A stretch of 64,000 bases of DNA from Algicella marina (lineage in GTDB: Bacteria; Pseudomonadota; Alphaproteobacteria; Rhodobacterales; Rhodobacteraceae). Below are positions 18,658 through 27,682 of this stretch, piece by piece. The first letter of the stretch is position 1. Each line of letters begins with the position of its first letter. A program made the translations under genes and the position numbers. The stretch spans positions 2,247,501-2,311,500 of the forward strand of contig NZ_CP046620.1 of assembly GCF_009931615.1 (NCBI RefSeq). The letters are read 5' to 3'. Below the pieces are notes generated by a model. The model was not told the origin of the DNA. It searched no databases and worked only from the letters and a program-made list of their open reading frames with translations.

Positions 18658-19605
18658 ATGAGTTTTGACAGGGCGACGCTCGCGGAATTCGTGGCCGCAA
18701 ATGGCACTGCCGTGAGGATTGTCATCATGGCCCACAAGGGATCGACGCCAAGAGAGGTCGGCACATCCATGCTCGTCTCTCGCGCCGCTGTGGACGGAAC
18801 CATCGGTGGTGGGGCTCTGGAACATCAGGCAATCAGCGATGCACGCACCCTGCTCGCCGACCTGTCACGACAACGTCGCAGTCTCCGGGTTCCACTCGGT
18901 CCGGCACTCGGCCAATGTTGCGGCGGCAGCGTCGAGCTTCTGCTGGAACGGTTCGACGCCAACAACCTGCCCGAACCGGACACCGCTTTCGCGCGGTCGG
19001 TGGACGGCAGCATTCAGCCCTTGGCGATTACCCGCCTGCTCGCCAGATCACGGCAGGGGGAGATGATCTTGCCGACAGTCGCGGGCGGATGGTTCATCGA
19101 GCCGCCGTCGATGTCACTTGTGCCCGTCTGGATATGGGGGGCCGGGCATGTCGGCCGCGCCATCGTCCGAGCGCTGGAGGGTTTACCGTTCGACATCACC
19201 TGGATCGACGATGATCGCCAGCGCTTCCCCGACCCTCTTCCTGACCACGTCGCGCCCCTTCTGGCCTCCAATCCTGTGGATGCCACCCACCGTGCTCCGG
19301 CTGATGCGCATCACATCGTTCTCACCTATTCCCATGCGCTGGACCTTGCCCTGACCCACGCGCTTCTCTCCCGCCCTCACGCCAGCGTCGGGCTGATCGG
19401 TTCTGCTACCAAAAAGGCACGGTTCATGAAAAGATTGTCGGAAATGGGCCTGCCCTCGGCGCGAACCGCCACACTGGTATGTCCCATCGGCCACCGTGCC
19501 CTCGGGAAGGAACCGGCCGCCATTGCCCTCGGCGTCGCCTTCCGCTTACTTGAAGACGTGCGTGCCGGACAGTCCGTACCGGCATCTAAGGGTGATGTTG
19601 CGTGA
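18658..19605 (+). CDS. xdhC: xanthine dehydrogenase accessory protein XdhC
   Basis: A 315-residue chaperone that binds molybdenum cofactor, supports its sulfuration and inserts it into XdhB. It has an N-terminal XdhC/CoxI domain (HKGSTPREVGTSMLVS) and a C-terminal Rossmann domain (WGAGHVGRAIV). It follows xdhAB and its TGA overlaps the GTG start of the ABC ATPase (GTGA), so it joins the dehydrogenase and transporter halves into one operon. Confidence 0.93.
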   Translation: MSFDRATLAEFVAANGTAVRIVIMAHKGSTPREVGTSMLVSRAAVDGTIGGGALEHQAISDARTLLADLSRQRRSLRVPLGPALGQCCGGSVELLLERFDANNLPEPDTAFARSVDGSIQPLAITRLLARSRQGEMILPTVAGGWFIEPPSMSLVPVWIWGAGHVGRAIVRALEGLPFDITWIDDDRQRFPDPLPDHVAPLLASNPVDATHRAPADAHHIVLTYSHALDLALTHALLSRPHASVGLIGSATKKARFMKRLSEMGLPSARTATLVCPIGHRALGKEPAAIALGVAFRLLEDVRAGQSVPASKGDVA

Positions 19606-21119
19606 GCGATCTTCTGGATATCCGCGGCCTGACGAAGGCTTACCCCGGCGTGCAGGCCAACTCCGCCGTGAGTTTCTCGCTCAAGCGCGGCGAAATCCAC
19701 GCTCTGCTGGGCGAGAACGGGGCCGGAAAGTCGACCCTCGTCAAGACGATCTACGGCCTTGTCAAACCGGACATGGGCCAGATGTTTATTGACGGCAACC
19801 TTTTTGAACCGTCCAACCCGCAGTCCGCCCGCGCCGCTGGCGTAGCGATGGTCTTTCAGCATTTCTCACTGTTCGATGCGCTCACCGTAGCTGAGAACAT
19901 CACGCTGGGAATGACGGACCCACCGCCGCGGCGCGATCTCGCACAACGCATCCGCGACGTCGCCAACGCCTACGGCCTGCCGCTCGATCCCGAACGCCGC
20001 GTCGGCACATTGTCAGTAGGAGAGCGTCAAAGGGTCGAAATCGTCCGTTGCCTGCTCCAGTCGCCTCGCATCCTGATCATGGACGAACCGACCTCTGTGC
20101 TGACACCACAAGAGGTGGCAACACTCTTTCGCACCTTGCGGCAACTGCGCTCCGAGGGCGTGGGCATCCTCTACATATCCCACAAACTGGAGGAGATTCG
20201 CAGCCTCTGTGACACCGCCACCATCCTGCGCAATGGCCGCAAGGTCGGCGAATGCACCCCCGCGGAGAAGACCGCTCACCAACTTGCTGAGATGATGATC
20301 GGCATGGAACTTGACCGGCCTCTGCCGCGCCTCTTTACGCCTGGCGACACATTGCTCACGTTGCGTGACCTGTCAGTACCAACAGCCGATCCGTTTGGCA
20401 CGCCACTTCGCGGCATCAACCTTCAGCTCCGCGCAGGAGAGGTTCTGGGTATCGCCGGGGTCGCAGGCAACGGTCAGGATGAACTGATGCTGGCCATCAG
20501 CGGCGAGACGACGGCACAACGCAGTTCGGTCGTGTTCGAAGGACATCAGATCGGCCATTATTCGCCCGCACAGCGCCGGATGATGGGCCTGCTGACGGCC
20601 CCCGAAGAACGATTGGGCCATGCTGCTGCCGGCACCATGAGCCTTGCCGACAACGCGTTTCTGACAGGTCGAAAACGCCAGCGGCTGGATTGGAACGGTT
20701 TCATCAAGCCCAAGAGCACCGCCAATTTTGCCCGTGCCATCATCAAACGCTTCGATGTCCGCACGCCAAGCGTTTCCACCGATGCCCGCGCACTGTCCGG
20801 TGGCAATCTGCAGAAGTTTGTCATCGGCCGCGAAATTCTTCAACGTCCGAGAGTGCTGGTCGTCAATCAGCCGACGTGGGGCGTCGACGCTCATGCCGCC
20901 GCCACCATCCGCACCGCGCTGCGTGACCTTGCCGCTTCCGGGACCGGCGTCATTGTCATCAGCCAGGATCTGGACGAGTTGCGCGAAATTTCCGACACGA
21001 TTTCAGTCATCGCCCTTGGCACCCTGACGGACCCCGCGCGCAACGGCTCCCTTACAAATGAGGAGATCGGCCTGCTGATGGGCGGCCCCAGAACGGAGGC
21101 TGAACATGCTCACGCTTGA
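19602..21119 (+). CDS. ABC transporter ATP-binding protein, nucleoside/purine type (double nucleotide-binding domain)
   Basis: A 505-residue fused double ABC ATPase. The first domain has Walker A LLGENGAGKSTLVK, signature LSVGERQRVEIVR and Walker B ILIMDEPTSVL. The second has a degenerate Walker A (GVAGNGQDE) and signature ALSGGNLQKFVIGRE, as in sugar and nucleoside importers. The start codon is GTG, coupled to xdhC. It energises the two permeases downstream. The xdh context points to purines such as hypoxanthine, xanthine or their nucleosides as substrate (inference). Confidence 0.92.
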   Translation: MSDLLDIRGLTKAYPGVQANSAVSFSLKRGEIHALLGENGAGKSTLVKTIYGLVKPDMGQMFIDGNLFEPSNPQSARAAGVAMVFQHFSLFDALTVAENITLGMTDPPPRRDLAQRIRDVANAYGLPLDPERRVGTLSVGERQRVEIVRCLLQSPRILIMDEPTSVLTPQEVATLFRTLRQLRSEGVGILYISHKLEEIRSLCDTATILRNGRKVGECTPAEKTAHQLAEMMIGMELDRPLPRLFTPGDTLLTLRDLSVPTADPFGTPLRGINLQLRAGEVLGIAGVAGNGQDELMLAISGETTAQRSSVVFEGHQIGHYSPAQRRMMGLLTAPEERLGHAAAGTMSLADNAFLTGRKRQRLDWNGFIKPKSTANFARAIIKRFDVRTPSVSTDARALSGGNLQKFVIGREILQRPRVLVVNQPTWGVDAHAAATIRTALRDLAASGTGVIVISQDLDELREISDTISVIALGTLTDPARNGSLTNEEIGLLMGGPRTEAEHAHA

Positions 21120-22173
21120 GCCGCGAACCGCCGGCCCATTGCGCCAGGTGCTGACCCCTGTACTGGCCATCGTCGCGACCATGATAGCTGGCGGCATTCT
21201 TTTCATGCTCCTCGGCAAGAACCCGGTCGAGGCAATCAAGATCATCTTCGTCGATCCGCTTTTCGATGCCTATTCCCGGTCCGAACTCTTGGTAAAGGCG
21301 GCACCGCTGGCGCTGATCGCAACGGGTCTCTCTTTCGGCTATCGCGCCAACGTCTGGAATATCGGCGCAGAAGGGCAATTCATCCTGGGGGCAATTTGCG
21401 GTGGTGCCGTCGGGCTGGCCTTCTACGGAATCGACGGCTGGTTCGTTCTGCCACTGATGGCGGTGGCCGGCATGCTCGGAGGATTCGCATGGGCGATGAT
21501 ACCTGCTTTTCTGCGCACTCGCTTCAACGCCAACGAAATCCTCGTTTCGCTGATGCTGGTTTACGTGGCGACCTTGCTTCTCTCGGCCCTGGTCTCAGGT
21601 CCGCTGAGAGACCCGGACGGCTTCAATTTTCCCGAGTCGCGCCAGTTCCACGATAGCGCCACCCTGCCGATACTTCTGCAGGGTACCCGCGTCCATATCG
21701 GCATCGTCATCGCACTCCTTGTTTCACTCGTTGGTTGGTTGGTACTTCAAAGGCATGTCTTCGGGTTCCAAATCAAGCTTATGGGCGCCGCACCGCGTGC
21801 CGCCCATTTTGCCGGCGTGTCCACCAACCGGATGGTCTATCTTTGTCTCGGTATTTCCGGGGCGCTCGCCGGGCTGGCAGGGATGTTCGAGGCGGCCGGT
21901 CCGGTCGGCCAATTGGTTCCTTCGCTCCCGGCGGGCTACGGCTTCACTGCGATCATCGTCGCCTTTCTCGGACGCCTGCACCCTGCCGGGATCATTCTTG
22001 CCAGTCTCGTTCTGGCGCTGACGATCATCGGCGGCGAGACAGCCCAGTATTTGCTGCAAGTCCCGAAGGCAGCAATCTCCGTGTTTCAGGGCATGCTGCT
22101 GTTTTTCCTTCTCGCCTTCGAGATCTTCACCCGCTTCCGGCTCCGCCGTTCAGGCGCAGGAGCCACCGCATGA
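21106..22173 (+). CDS. ABC transporter permease 1, BMP-type nucleoside/purine importer
   Basis: A 355-residue inner-membrane permease of the branched-chain/ribose permease superfamily with about 8-10 hydrophobic segments. Typical for the YufP-like group are the FGYRANVWNIGAEGQF stretch and GYGFTAIIVAFLGRLHPAGI. It overlaps the ATPase gene by 14 nt and the second permease by 4 nt (ATGA). It forms the translocation pore with the next gene product. Confidence 0.92.
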   Translation: MLTLEPRTAGPLRQVLTPVLAIVATMIAGGILFMLLGKNPVEAIKIIFVDPLFDAYSRSELLVKAAPLALIATGLSFGYRANVWNIGAEGQFILGAICGGAVGLAFYGIDGWFVLPLMAVAGMLGGFAWAMIPAFLRTRFNANEILVSLMLVYVATLLLSALVSGPLRDPDGFNFPESRQFHDSATLPILLQGTRVHIGIVIALLVSLVGWLVLQRHVFGFQIKLMGAAPRAAHFAGVSTNRMVYLCLGISGALAGLAGMFEAAGPVGQLVPSLPAGYGFTAIIVAFLGRLHPAGIILASLVLALTIIGGETAQYLLQVPKAAISVFQGMLLFFLLAFEIFTRFRLRRSGAGATA

Positions 22174-23327
22174 GCCGCTTGCCGAGCCTCAACAGCCAGT
22201 TGATCGTAACCCTCGCCGCGCTGCTGGCCCTGGCGGTCTTCGGCATTGCCAACAATATCAGCCCGGTGCTGCTGTTCGCCTCCATCATCGCCGCCGCACA
22301 GCCACTGGTCTTCGCCGCTGTCGGTGAAATGATCACCGAGAAATCAGGCGTTCTCAACCTCGGCGTGGAAGGAATGATGATCATCGGTGCCATCGCCGGG
22401 TTCGCAACGGCAGTCACCACCGGGTCGCCTTTGCTCGGCGTCTTGGCAGCCGCGATCGCCGGGGCTGCGCTTGCCTTGGTATTCGGCTTTCTCACGCAGG
22501 TTTTGCTGGCCAATCAGGTGGCCACCGGCCTCGCATTGACGATGTTCGGCCTTGGCCTTGCCGCCCTGATCGGGCAACCGTTCTCCGGCGTCAAGCCGCC
22601 ACCATTTCCGAAACTTGATCTCGCTGTCATTTCGGATCTTCCGGTGGTCGGACCGCTGCTCTTCAACCATAATCTGATGGTCTATTTCGGCCTCGTTCTC
22701 GTAGCCCTTATCTGGGCTTTTCTCACATTCACGCGCACAGGTCTTACCCTCCGCGCCGTCGGTGAGGATCATGATGCCGCCCACGCACTGGGTTACAATG
22801 TCATACTGATCAGACTCACCGCCATCGCAGTTGGCGGGGCGATGGCCGGCATGGGCGGCGCTTATCTCTCGCTCGTGCGCGTCCCTCAGTGGACAGAAGG
22901 AATGACAGCGGGGTCCGGCTGGATCGCGCTCGCTATCGTCGTCTTCGGCACGTGGCGGACGTGGCGGGTGATGCTGGGCGCCTACCTTTTCGGCGGGGTC
23001 ACAATCCTGCAGCTCAACATGCAGATCGCAGATATCACGCCACTGTGGCTCGTCGTTTTGGCACTTTTCCTCGCAGCTGTAAGCGTGACGGTCCGCAGCT
23101 TTCGCAGCAGTGCGCCCGCTTCGCCCTGGATGATCGGTCTCTGGTTCACCACTCTCCTTGCCGGTTCCATCGCCATCCGGCACCCGGTGTCGATCCCGAC
23201 GGAATACCTCAATATGGCACCCTACATCGCCACCATCCTCGTTCTCGTCGCTATGTCAGCAGACAAACTACGGGCCAACATCAACGCTCCGGCTTCACTG
23301 GGCCGCGTGTTTCATCGCACCGGCTGA
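22170..23327 (+). CDS. ABC transporter permease 2, BMP-type nucleoside/purine importer
   Basis: A 385-residue inner-membrane permease of the YufQ-like group. GEMITEKSGVLNLGVEGMMIIGA near residues 45-67 is a family hallmark. The ATG at 22170 overlaps the stop of permease 1, so the longer in-frame extension upstream is spurious. The C-terminus carries extra hydrophobic segments beyond the usual permease core of about 300 residues. A 173-bp gap without obvious terminator precedes the binding-protein gene. Confidence 0.92.
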   Translation: MSRLPSLNSQLIVTLAALLALAVFGIANNISPVLLFASIIAAAQPLVFAAVGEMITEKSGVLNLGVEGMMIIGAIAGFATAVTTGSPLLGVLAAAIAGAALALVFGFLTQVLLANQVATGLALTMFGLGLAALIGQPFSGVKPPPFPKLDLAVISDLPVVGPLLFNHNLMVYFGLVLVALIWAFLTFTRTGLTLRAVGEDHDAAHALGYNVILIRLTAIAVGGAMAGMGGAYLSLVRVPQWTEGMTAGSGWIALAIVVFGTWRTWRVMLGAYLFGGVTILQLNMQIADITPLWLVVLALFLAAVSVTVRSFRSSAPASPWMIGLWFTTLLAGSIAIRHPVSIPTEYLNMAPYIATILVLVAMSADKLRANINAPASLGRVFHRTG

Positions 23328-23500
23328 AGATGCTGTTTTTCGTGGCAGGAGATATTCTCGGCTGCACAGGCCTCCGATGCGTACTTCCAGCACAAAAACC
23401 GGGCAAACCGGCGTGGCGGCAGGGGCTTTGAACAATCGCCCCCTTGCGCTGGCCGTCGTCGCGGGGAAAACTCCGCTCCGAACAACAGTGAGGTAAACAC

Positions 23501-24577
23501 ATGATTTCCCGCAGAACCCTTCTGGCCGCCACTACCGCAGCAGCGCTGTCCGCAGGCGCTGGTCTCGCCCAAGATGATCCGGTGAAGGTCGGTTTCATAT
23601 ATGTCGGCCCGATCGGCGATTTCGGCTGGTCGTACGAGCATGATCAGGGCCGTCTCGCCATCGAGGAGCATTTCGGTGATCAGGTTGAAACGACTTATCT
23701 TGAGTCCGTGCCCGAGGGCCCGGACGCCGAGCGCGCCATTCGACAGCTCGCGCAGGCAGGCCACGACCTGATCTTCACCACCTCCTTTGGCTATATGAAT
23801 CCCACGCTGAAGGTCGCCGAGCAGTTCCCGGACGTTAAGTTCGAGCACGCGACCGGCTTCAAGCGTCTCGACAACGTCTCCACCTATTCGGGCCGTTTCT
23901 ACGAGGGCCGCACCGTGCTCGGCCACATCGCAGGCCACATGACCGAAACCAATACAATCGGCTACATCGCCTCCTTCCCGATCCCGGAAGTCGTGCGCGG
24001 CATCAACTCTGCCTACCTGGCGGCCAAGGAAGTAAACCCGGACGTCGAGTTCAAGATTGTCTGGGTCAACACATGGTTCGACCCCGGCAAGGAAGCCGAT
24101 GCCGCCAACGCCCTGATCGAACAGGGTGCGGACGTGATCATGCAGCACACCGACAGCCCCGCCGCCATGACCATCGCCGAGGAAAAGGGCATCTATGCCT
24201 TTGGTCAGGCCTCAGACATGATGGAATTCGGACCCAATGCCCGCCTTTCCTCGATCATCGACAATTGGGCACCCTATTACATTGATCGCACGCAGGCTGT
24301 GATCGACGGTACGTGGGAAAGCAAGGACACCTGGGACGGAATTGGTCCCGGCATGACCGAGATCGGCGAGTTCTCCGACAAGATCCCGGCCGAGGTACAG
24401 GCCTCCGCCCAGGAAATCGCCGACAAGATCGCTGCCGGCGAGATGCACTCCTTCACCGGACCGGTCAACAAGCAGGACGGTTCTGCCTGGCTTGCAGAGG
24501 GCGAGACTGCCGATGACGGAACATTGCTGGGTATGAACTTCTACGTAGAAGGCATTAGTGGCGAACTGCCCCAATAA
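23501..24577 (+). CDS. BMP family ABC transporter substrate-binding protein
   Basis: A 358-residue periplasmic binding protein of the BMP/PnrA family, which binds nucleosides or purines. The signal peptide is Tat-like: MISRRTLLAATTAAALSAGAGLAQ. The mature protein begins with a Rossmann-like lobe (KVGFIYVGPIGDFGWSYEHDQG). The missing N-terminal lipobox cysteine means it is soluble rather than lipid-anchored. A 173-bp leader may allow its own promoter or stability control, as binding proteins are usually needed in excess. It closes the xdh operon. Confidence 0.93.
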   Translation: MISRRTLLAATTAAALSAGAGLAQDDPVKVGFIYVGPIGDFGWSYEHDQGRLAIEEHFGDQVETTYLESVPEGPDAERAIRQLAQAGHDLIFTTSFGYMNPTLKVAEQFPDVKFEHATGFKRLDNVSTYSGRFYEGRTVLGHIAGHMTETNTIGYIASFPIPEVVRGINSAYLAAKEVNPDVEFKIVWVNTWFDPGKEADAANALIEQGADVIMQHTDSPAAMTIAEEKGIYAFGQASDMMEFGPNARLSSIIDNWAPYYIDRTQAVIDGTWESKDTWDGIGPGMTEIGEFSDKIPAEVQASAQEIADKIAAGEMHSFTGPVNKQDGSAWLAEGETADDGTLLGMNFYVEGISGELPQ

Positions 24578-24593
24578 TCGTTCCACTGAATGG

Positions 24594-24627
24594 AAAAGCC
24601 CGCCGCATGGCCATGCGGCGGGCTTTT
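24594..24627 (+). terminator. rho-independent terminator of the xdh-purine transport operon
   Basis: A perfect 34-nt palindrome, AAAAGCCCGCCGCAT followed by GGCC and then its complement, ending TTTT and followed by CTT. It lies 16 nt past the stop of the BMP gene. The A-tract on the 5' side means it could also work for the convergent HhH gene on the minus strand. Confidence 0.92.
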
Positions 24628-24677
24628 CTTACCCCCATACTCGTTAATCCGGCGACTGCCGGCAGCCCCCCTGCCTG

Positions 24678-25397
24678 TCAGCTCGCCAGTCCCTTGGCCT
24701 GATCAACCCATTTGTCGCGCGCGATCCGGCCCGGCAAACCGCCAAGCTTCGCATCCATCCGCGCGACATCCTGCGGTTTCCATGCCGCGATTTCCGCAAA
24801 CTGGGTAACACCCTCTTCGGCCAGTGCCTCCGCCATCTTCGGGCCTATCCCCTTGATCCTCGTCAGGTCGTCCGGCTTGGTGCTCGCCGGTGGCTTTTGC
24901 GCTTCGGCTGGCTTCGGGTCCGCCGGCTTCGAAGATGCGGCAGGTTCCTGAGCAGCTGATTTCGGCTTGACGGCGCCACGCGAAACTTCGGGGGTCGCAG
25001 TTTTCGGGCTTGCCGCTGGCTTTGCCACAGGTTTCGCTGCCTTGGGCTTCGCTGACGTCTTGGCTGGCGCCGCATCCATGCTTGCCGGTTTCGGCTTCGC
25101 TTCCACCGACTTTGCTGCAGCTTTCTTCACTGCGGGCTTCACCTCAGGCTTCGTTGCGGCTGCGGCTGTCGGTTTCGCTGCAGCCACGGGTGCGGCCGCC
25201 GTTGCGGCGTTGGCGGCAGGCACTGCCTTCGCCACGACCTGCTTCAGCTTCTTCTCGACCATTGTCTTGTCTTCGGAGAAACGCCACGGAACCCCGAAAA
25301 ACGGAGCCATGGGCGAGAAGGAAAGCCAGTATTCCAGCGCAGTTTCATCGCTGCTAGGCCAAAGCTTGGTGTAGTCGACGGGTCCGGGCATGATCAT
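24678..25397 (-). CDS. Ala/Lys/Pro-rich histone-H1-like protein with C-terminal helix-hairpin-helix domain
   Basis: A 239-residue protein in three parts. Residues 1-45 form an aromatic-rich head (VDYTKLWPSSDETALEYWLS). Residues 48-175 are low-complexity, with AAAKP/KPAA-type repeats like eukaryotic H1 and bacterial nucleoid proteins. The C-terminus (about 178-239) is a helix-hairpin-helix of the DLTRIKGIGPKMAEALAEEG type, also found as an extension on ribosomal L21 and NuoE in this group. DNA or RNA binding is likely; the exact role is unknown. It converges on the terminator at 24594-24627. Confidence 0.8.
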   Translation of the reverse strand: MIMPGPVDYTKLWPSSDETALEYWLSFSPMAPFFGVPWRFSEDKTMVEKKLKQVVAKAVPAANAATAAAPVAAAKPTAAAATKPEVKPAVKKAAAKSVEAKPKPASMDAAPAKTSAKPKAAKPVAKPAASPKTATPEVSRGAVKPKSAAQEPAASSKPADPKPAEAQKPPASTKPDDLTRIKGIGPKMAEALAEEGVTQFAEIAAWKPQDVARMDAKLGGLPGRIARDKWVDQAKGLAS

Positions 25398-25482
25398 ATC
25401 GCAAACCTTTCGATTGGGTTGCGCCGTATTATGTCAGAACATTTTGTGCAGCGCAACATTCCAGTTCTGCAAGTCTGTGCCT

Positions 25483-26688
25483 TCACCGGATCTGGCGCAT
25501 CACCAGCGTAAGAGGCCAGAAGGCCAGCAGTGTCAGCACCGCAGCCGCAACAAACGGCATTCCGGGCATGTGTAGGATGGCCTCATCATTAGTGAACAAC
25601 CAGAAGATACCGGTAAAGAACAGCGGCGCGATCATTGTCGCCACGCCGTTGATCGCAGCCAGAACGCCCTGCAATGCGCCCTGTTCGTCGTCTCCCATGC
25701 GATTGGACATCAATCCTTGCAGCGCCGGATCGACGATATCCCCCATCGCCAGGAAAGGGATCAACATGAACAATATCCAAGTGTCCCGTACGAGAATCAG
25801 AAGGCAGAAGCCGGCAATCGTCACGCCCAGGCCCAGCCACACGGTTCGGGCCTCACCCAGCAAATGCAGAATCGGCCGTATCAGACCACCCTGCACCAGT
25901 GCCAACGCCACCCCGTAAATCGTCAGGCTTATTCCGACCATTGTCGCCGAGAAATCGAATACATAAACCGTGTAGTAGCTCCAGATCGCGGGATAGACCC
26001 AGGATGCCACCCCAATCAGGAAGTTGACGAGCATCAAGCCGCCGACATGCGGCACATGCCGCATGTCGGCCAGTGCCATGAACGGATTGGCCTTGCGCCA
26101 GGAAAACCGTCGGCGATTTTCCGGTTTCAGGCTTTCGGGCAGGAAATAGAAAGCCAGAATCGCGTTGGCCAGTGCCAGTACACCGGCAGCGACAAACGGG
26201 GCGCGGGGGCCGAAGGCCCCAAGCAGCCCGCCGATCAGCGGACCGATCACGAATCCGATGCCGAAAGACGCCCCGATCAGTCCGAAATTGGCCGCACGCT
26301 TCTCTGGTGGGGATATATCCGCAAGGTATGCACTTGCCGTGGCGTAGCTGGCGCCGGCGACACCGGAAATGATCCTCGCCACCACCAAGAGCGCCAGCGT
26401 GGGCGCAACCGCCATCAGCAGGTAGTCAATACCCAGGGCGGCAAGCGACAGCATCAACACCGGTCGCCGACCTACCATATCCGACAGATTGCCCATCAGT
26501 GGACCGAAAAGGAACTGCATCGCCGCATAGGTAAAAGCCAGCAGCCCGCCCCAAAGCGCCGCGTCGGATATCCCGTCGCCGTGCAAATCCTCGATCAAGA
26601 AGGGCATAACCGGCAGAATGAGGCCGATACCCATCGCGTCGATTACCAGATTGAGGCATATGAGAATGATGGGCAGACGCGATTTCAT
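25483..26688 (-). CDS. MFS exporter, TetA (TCR/Tet) family
   Basis: A 401-residue inner-membrane drug:proton antiporter-like protein with 12 predicted helices. Motif A is clear after helix 2 (GNLSDMVGRRPVL), and the N-terminal D in LVIDAMGIGLILPVMP is the conserved TetA-type acidic residue. It resembles TetA and other 12-TM efflux pumps, but family members in environmental alphaproteobacteria are often not resistance determinants and no TetR neighbour is present. It is divergent to the aldo/keto reductase with a 52-bp gap. Confidence 0.88.
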   Translation of the reverse strand: MKSRLPIILICLNLVIDAMGIGLILPVMPFLIEDLHGDGISDAALWGGLLAFTYAAMQFLFGPLMGNLSDMVGRRPVLMLSLAALGIDYLLMAVAPTLALLVVARIISGVAGASYATASAYLADISPPEKRAANFGLIGASFGIGFVIGPLIGGLLGAFGPRAPFVAAGVLALANAILAFYFLPESLKPENRRRFSWRKANPFMALADMRHVPHVGGLMLVNFLIGVASWVYPAIWSYYTVYVFDFSATMVGISLTIYGVALALVQGGLIRPILHLLGEARTVWLGLGVTIAGFCLLILVRDTWILFMLIPFLAMGDIVDPALQGLMSNRMGDDEQGALQGVLAAINGVATMIAPLFFTGIFWLFTNDEAILHMPGMPFVAAAVLTLLAFWPLTLVMRQIR

Positions 26689-26740
26689 GGATGTGCTCTA
26701 TACGGGAAGTTGAAAATGACTCAAGCAAATAGAGTTTGAT

Positions 26741-27682
26741 ATGAATGAATGCACACTTTCACGTCTAACGGGCAAGAATGTGTCGCCGCTCGCCTTCGGT
26801 GTCATGCAGTTTGGCGGCAAGGCCAACGCGACGGAGAGCGCAAGGATGTATACCCGCGCCCGCGCGGCCGGCATCACGGTTTTCGACGCTGCCTACATCT
26901 ATACGGATGGCGCCGCCGAAACCCTCTTGGGCGAATTCGCGGAGGGTGAACGGGATGACCTTATCCTGATCTCCAAATGCGCCTACCGGCCCGGTATGCG
27001 CGGAACGGAACTGATTGCTCAGGTGGAGGAGAGCCTGCGTCGTCTGCGAACCGACTATGTGGACGTTATGTTTTTGCATCGTTATCCGGGCGACGCATTG
27101 CTTGAGGAAACGCTGGAGGCCATGAAGACGCTGCACGCTGCCGGAACTTACCGGATGCTCGGCGCCTCCAATTTCGCGGCGTGGGAAGTGATGAAGGCAC
27201 AATCGTTGGCCTCCCGCATCGGATCCCCGCCGATCACAATCCTGCAGCCGATGTACAATCTCGTGAAACGTCAGGCCGAGGTCGAGATCCTGCCGATGGC
27301 GCAGCGAGAGGGTCTGTCCGTGCTGTCCTATTCACCGCTGGGCGGTGGCTTGCTCACCGGCAAATATTCGCAGGGAGGCAGTGGCAGGATAAGGGAAGAC
27401 GAACGATACGCGGCCCGCTATGCGCCGGAATGGATGGCACAGGCGGCCGCACGTCTGGATCGTATGAGCGCCGAACTGAATGTACCCGCACCGGCACTGG
27501 CGGTTGCATGGGCCAGGGCGCATCCCGGCATCACGGCACCGATCGTCAGCGCCAGCTCCGAAAGCCAGATGGGGGCGTCGCTGGCGGCGATGGAAGTAAC
27601 GATGGACGCCGAACTCTACGGCCGTCTCTCGTCGCTGACCCCGCGCCCCGCCCCGGCCACCGACCGGCTGGAGGAAGCCTGA
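26741..27682 (+). CDS. aldo/keto reductase
   Basis: A 313-residue TIM-barrel NADPH-dependent reductase. The catalytic tetrad is visible as Asp in [13 protein letters not shown], Tyr in the same segment, Lys in LISKCAYR and His in [10 protein letters not shown]. It is closest in look to the YajO/YghZ-like AKR group. Substrate unknown. The ribosome site is weak, and the gene is tightly divergent from the MFS exporter. Its last 67 bp overlap antisense with the 3' end of cobQ. Confidence 0.9.
   Translation: MNECTLSRLTGKNVSPLAFGVMQFGGKANATESARMYTRARAAGITVFDAAYIYTDGAAETLLGEFAEGERDDLILISKCAYRPGMRGTELIAQVEESLRRLRTDYVDVMFLHRYPGDALLEETLEAMKTLHAAGTYRMLGASNFAAWEVMKAQSLASRIGSPPITILQPMYNLVKRQAEVEILPMAQREGLSVLSYSPLGGGLLTGKYSQGGSGRIREDERYAARYAPEWMAQAAARLDRMSAELNVPAPALAVAWARAHPGITAPIVSASSESQMGASLAAMEVTMDAELYGRLSSLTPRPAPATDRLEEA

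Noticed and set aside
25483-26688. Tetracycline resistance determinant
   Set aside because: TetA-like family, but no adjacent tetR and environmental homologs are often unrelated to resistance; called an MFS exporter only.
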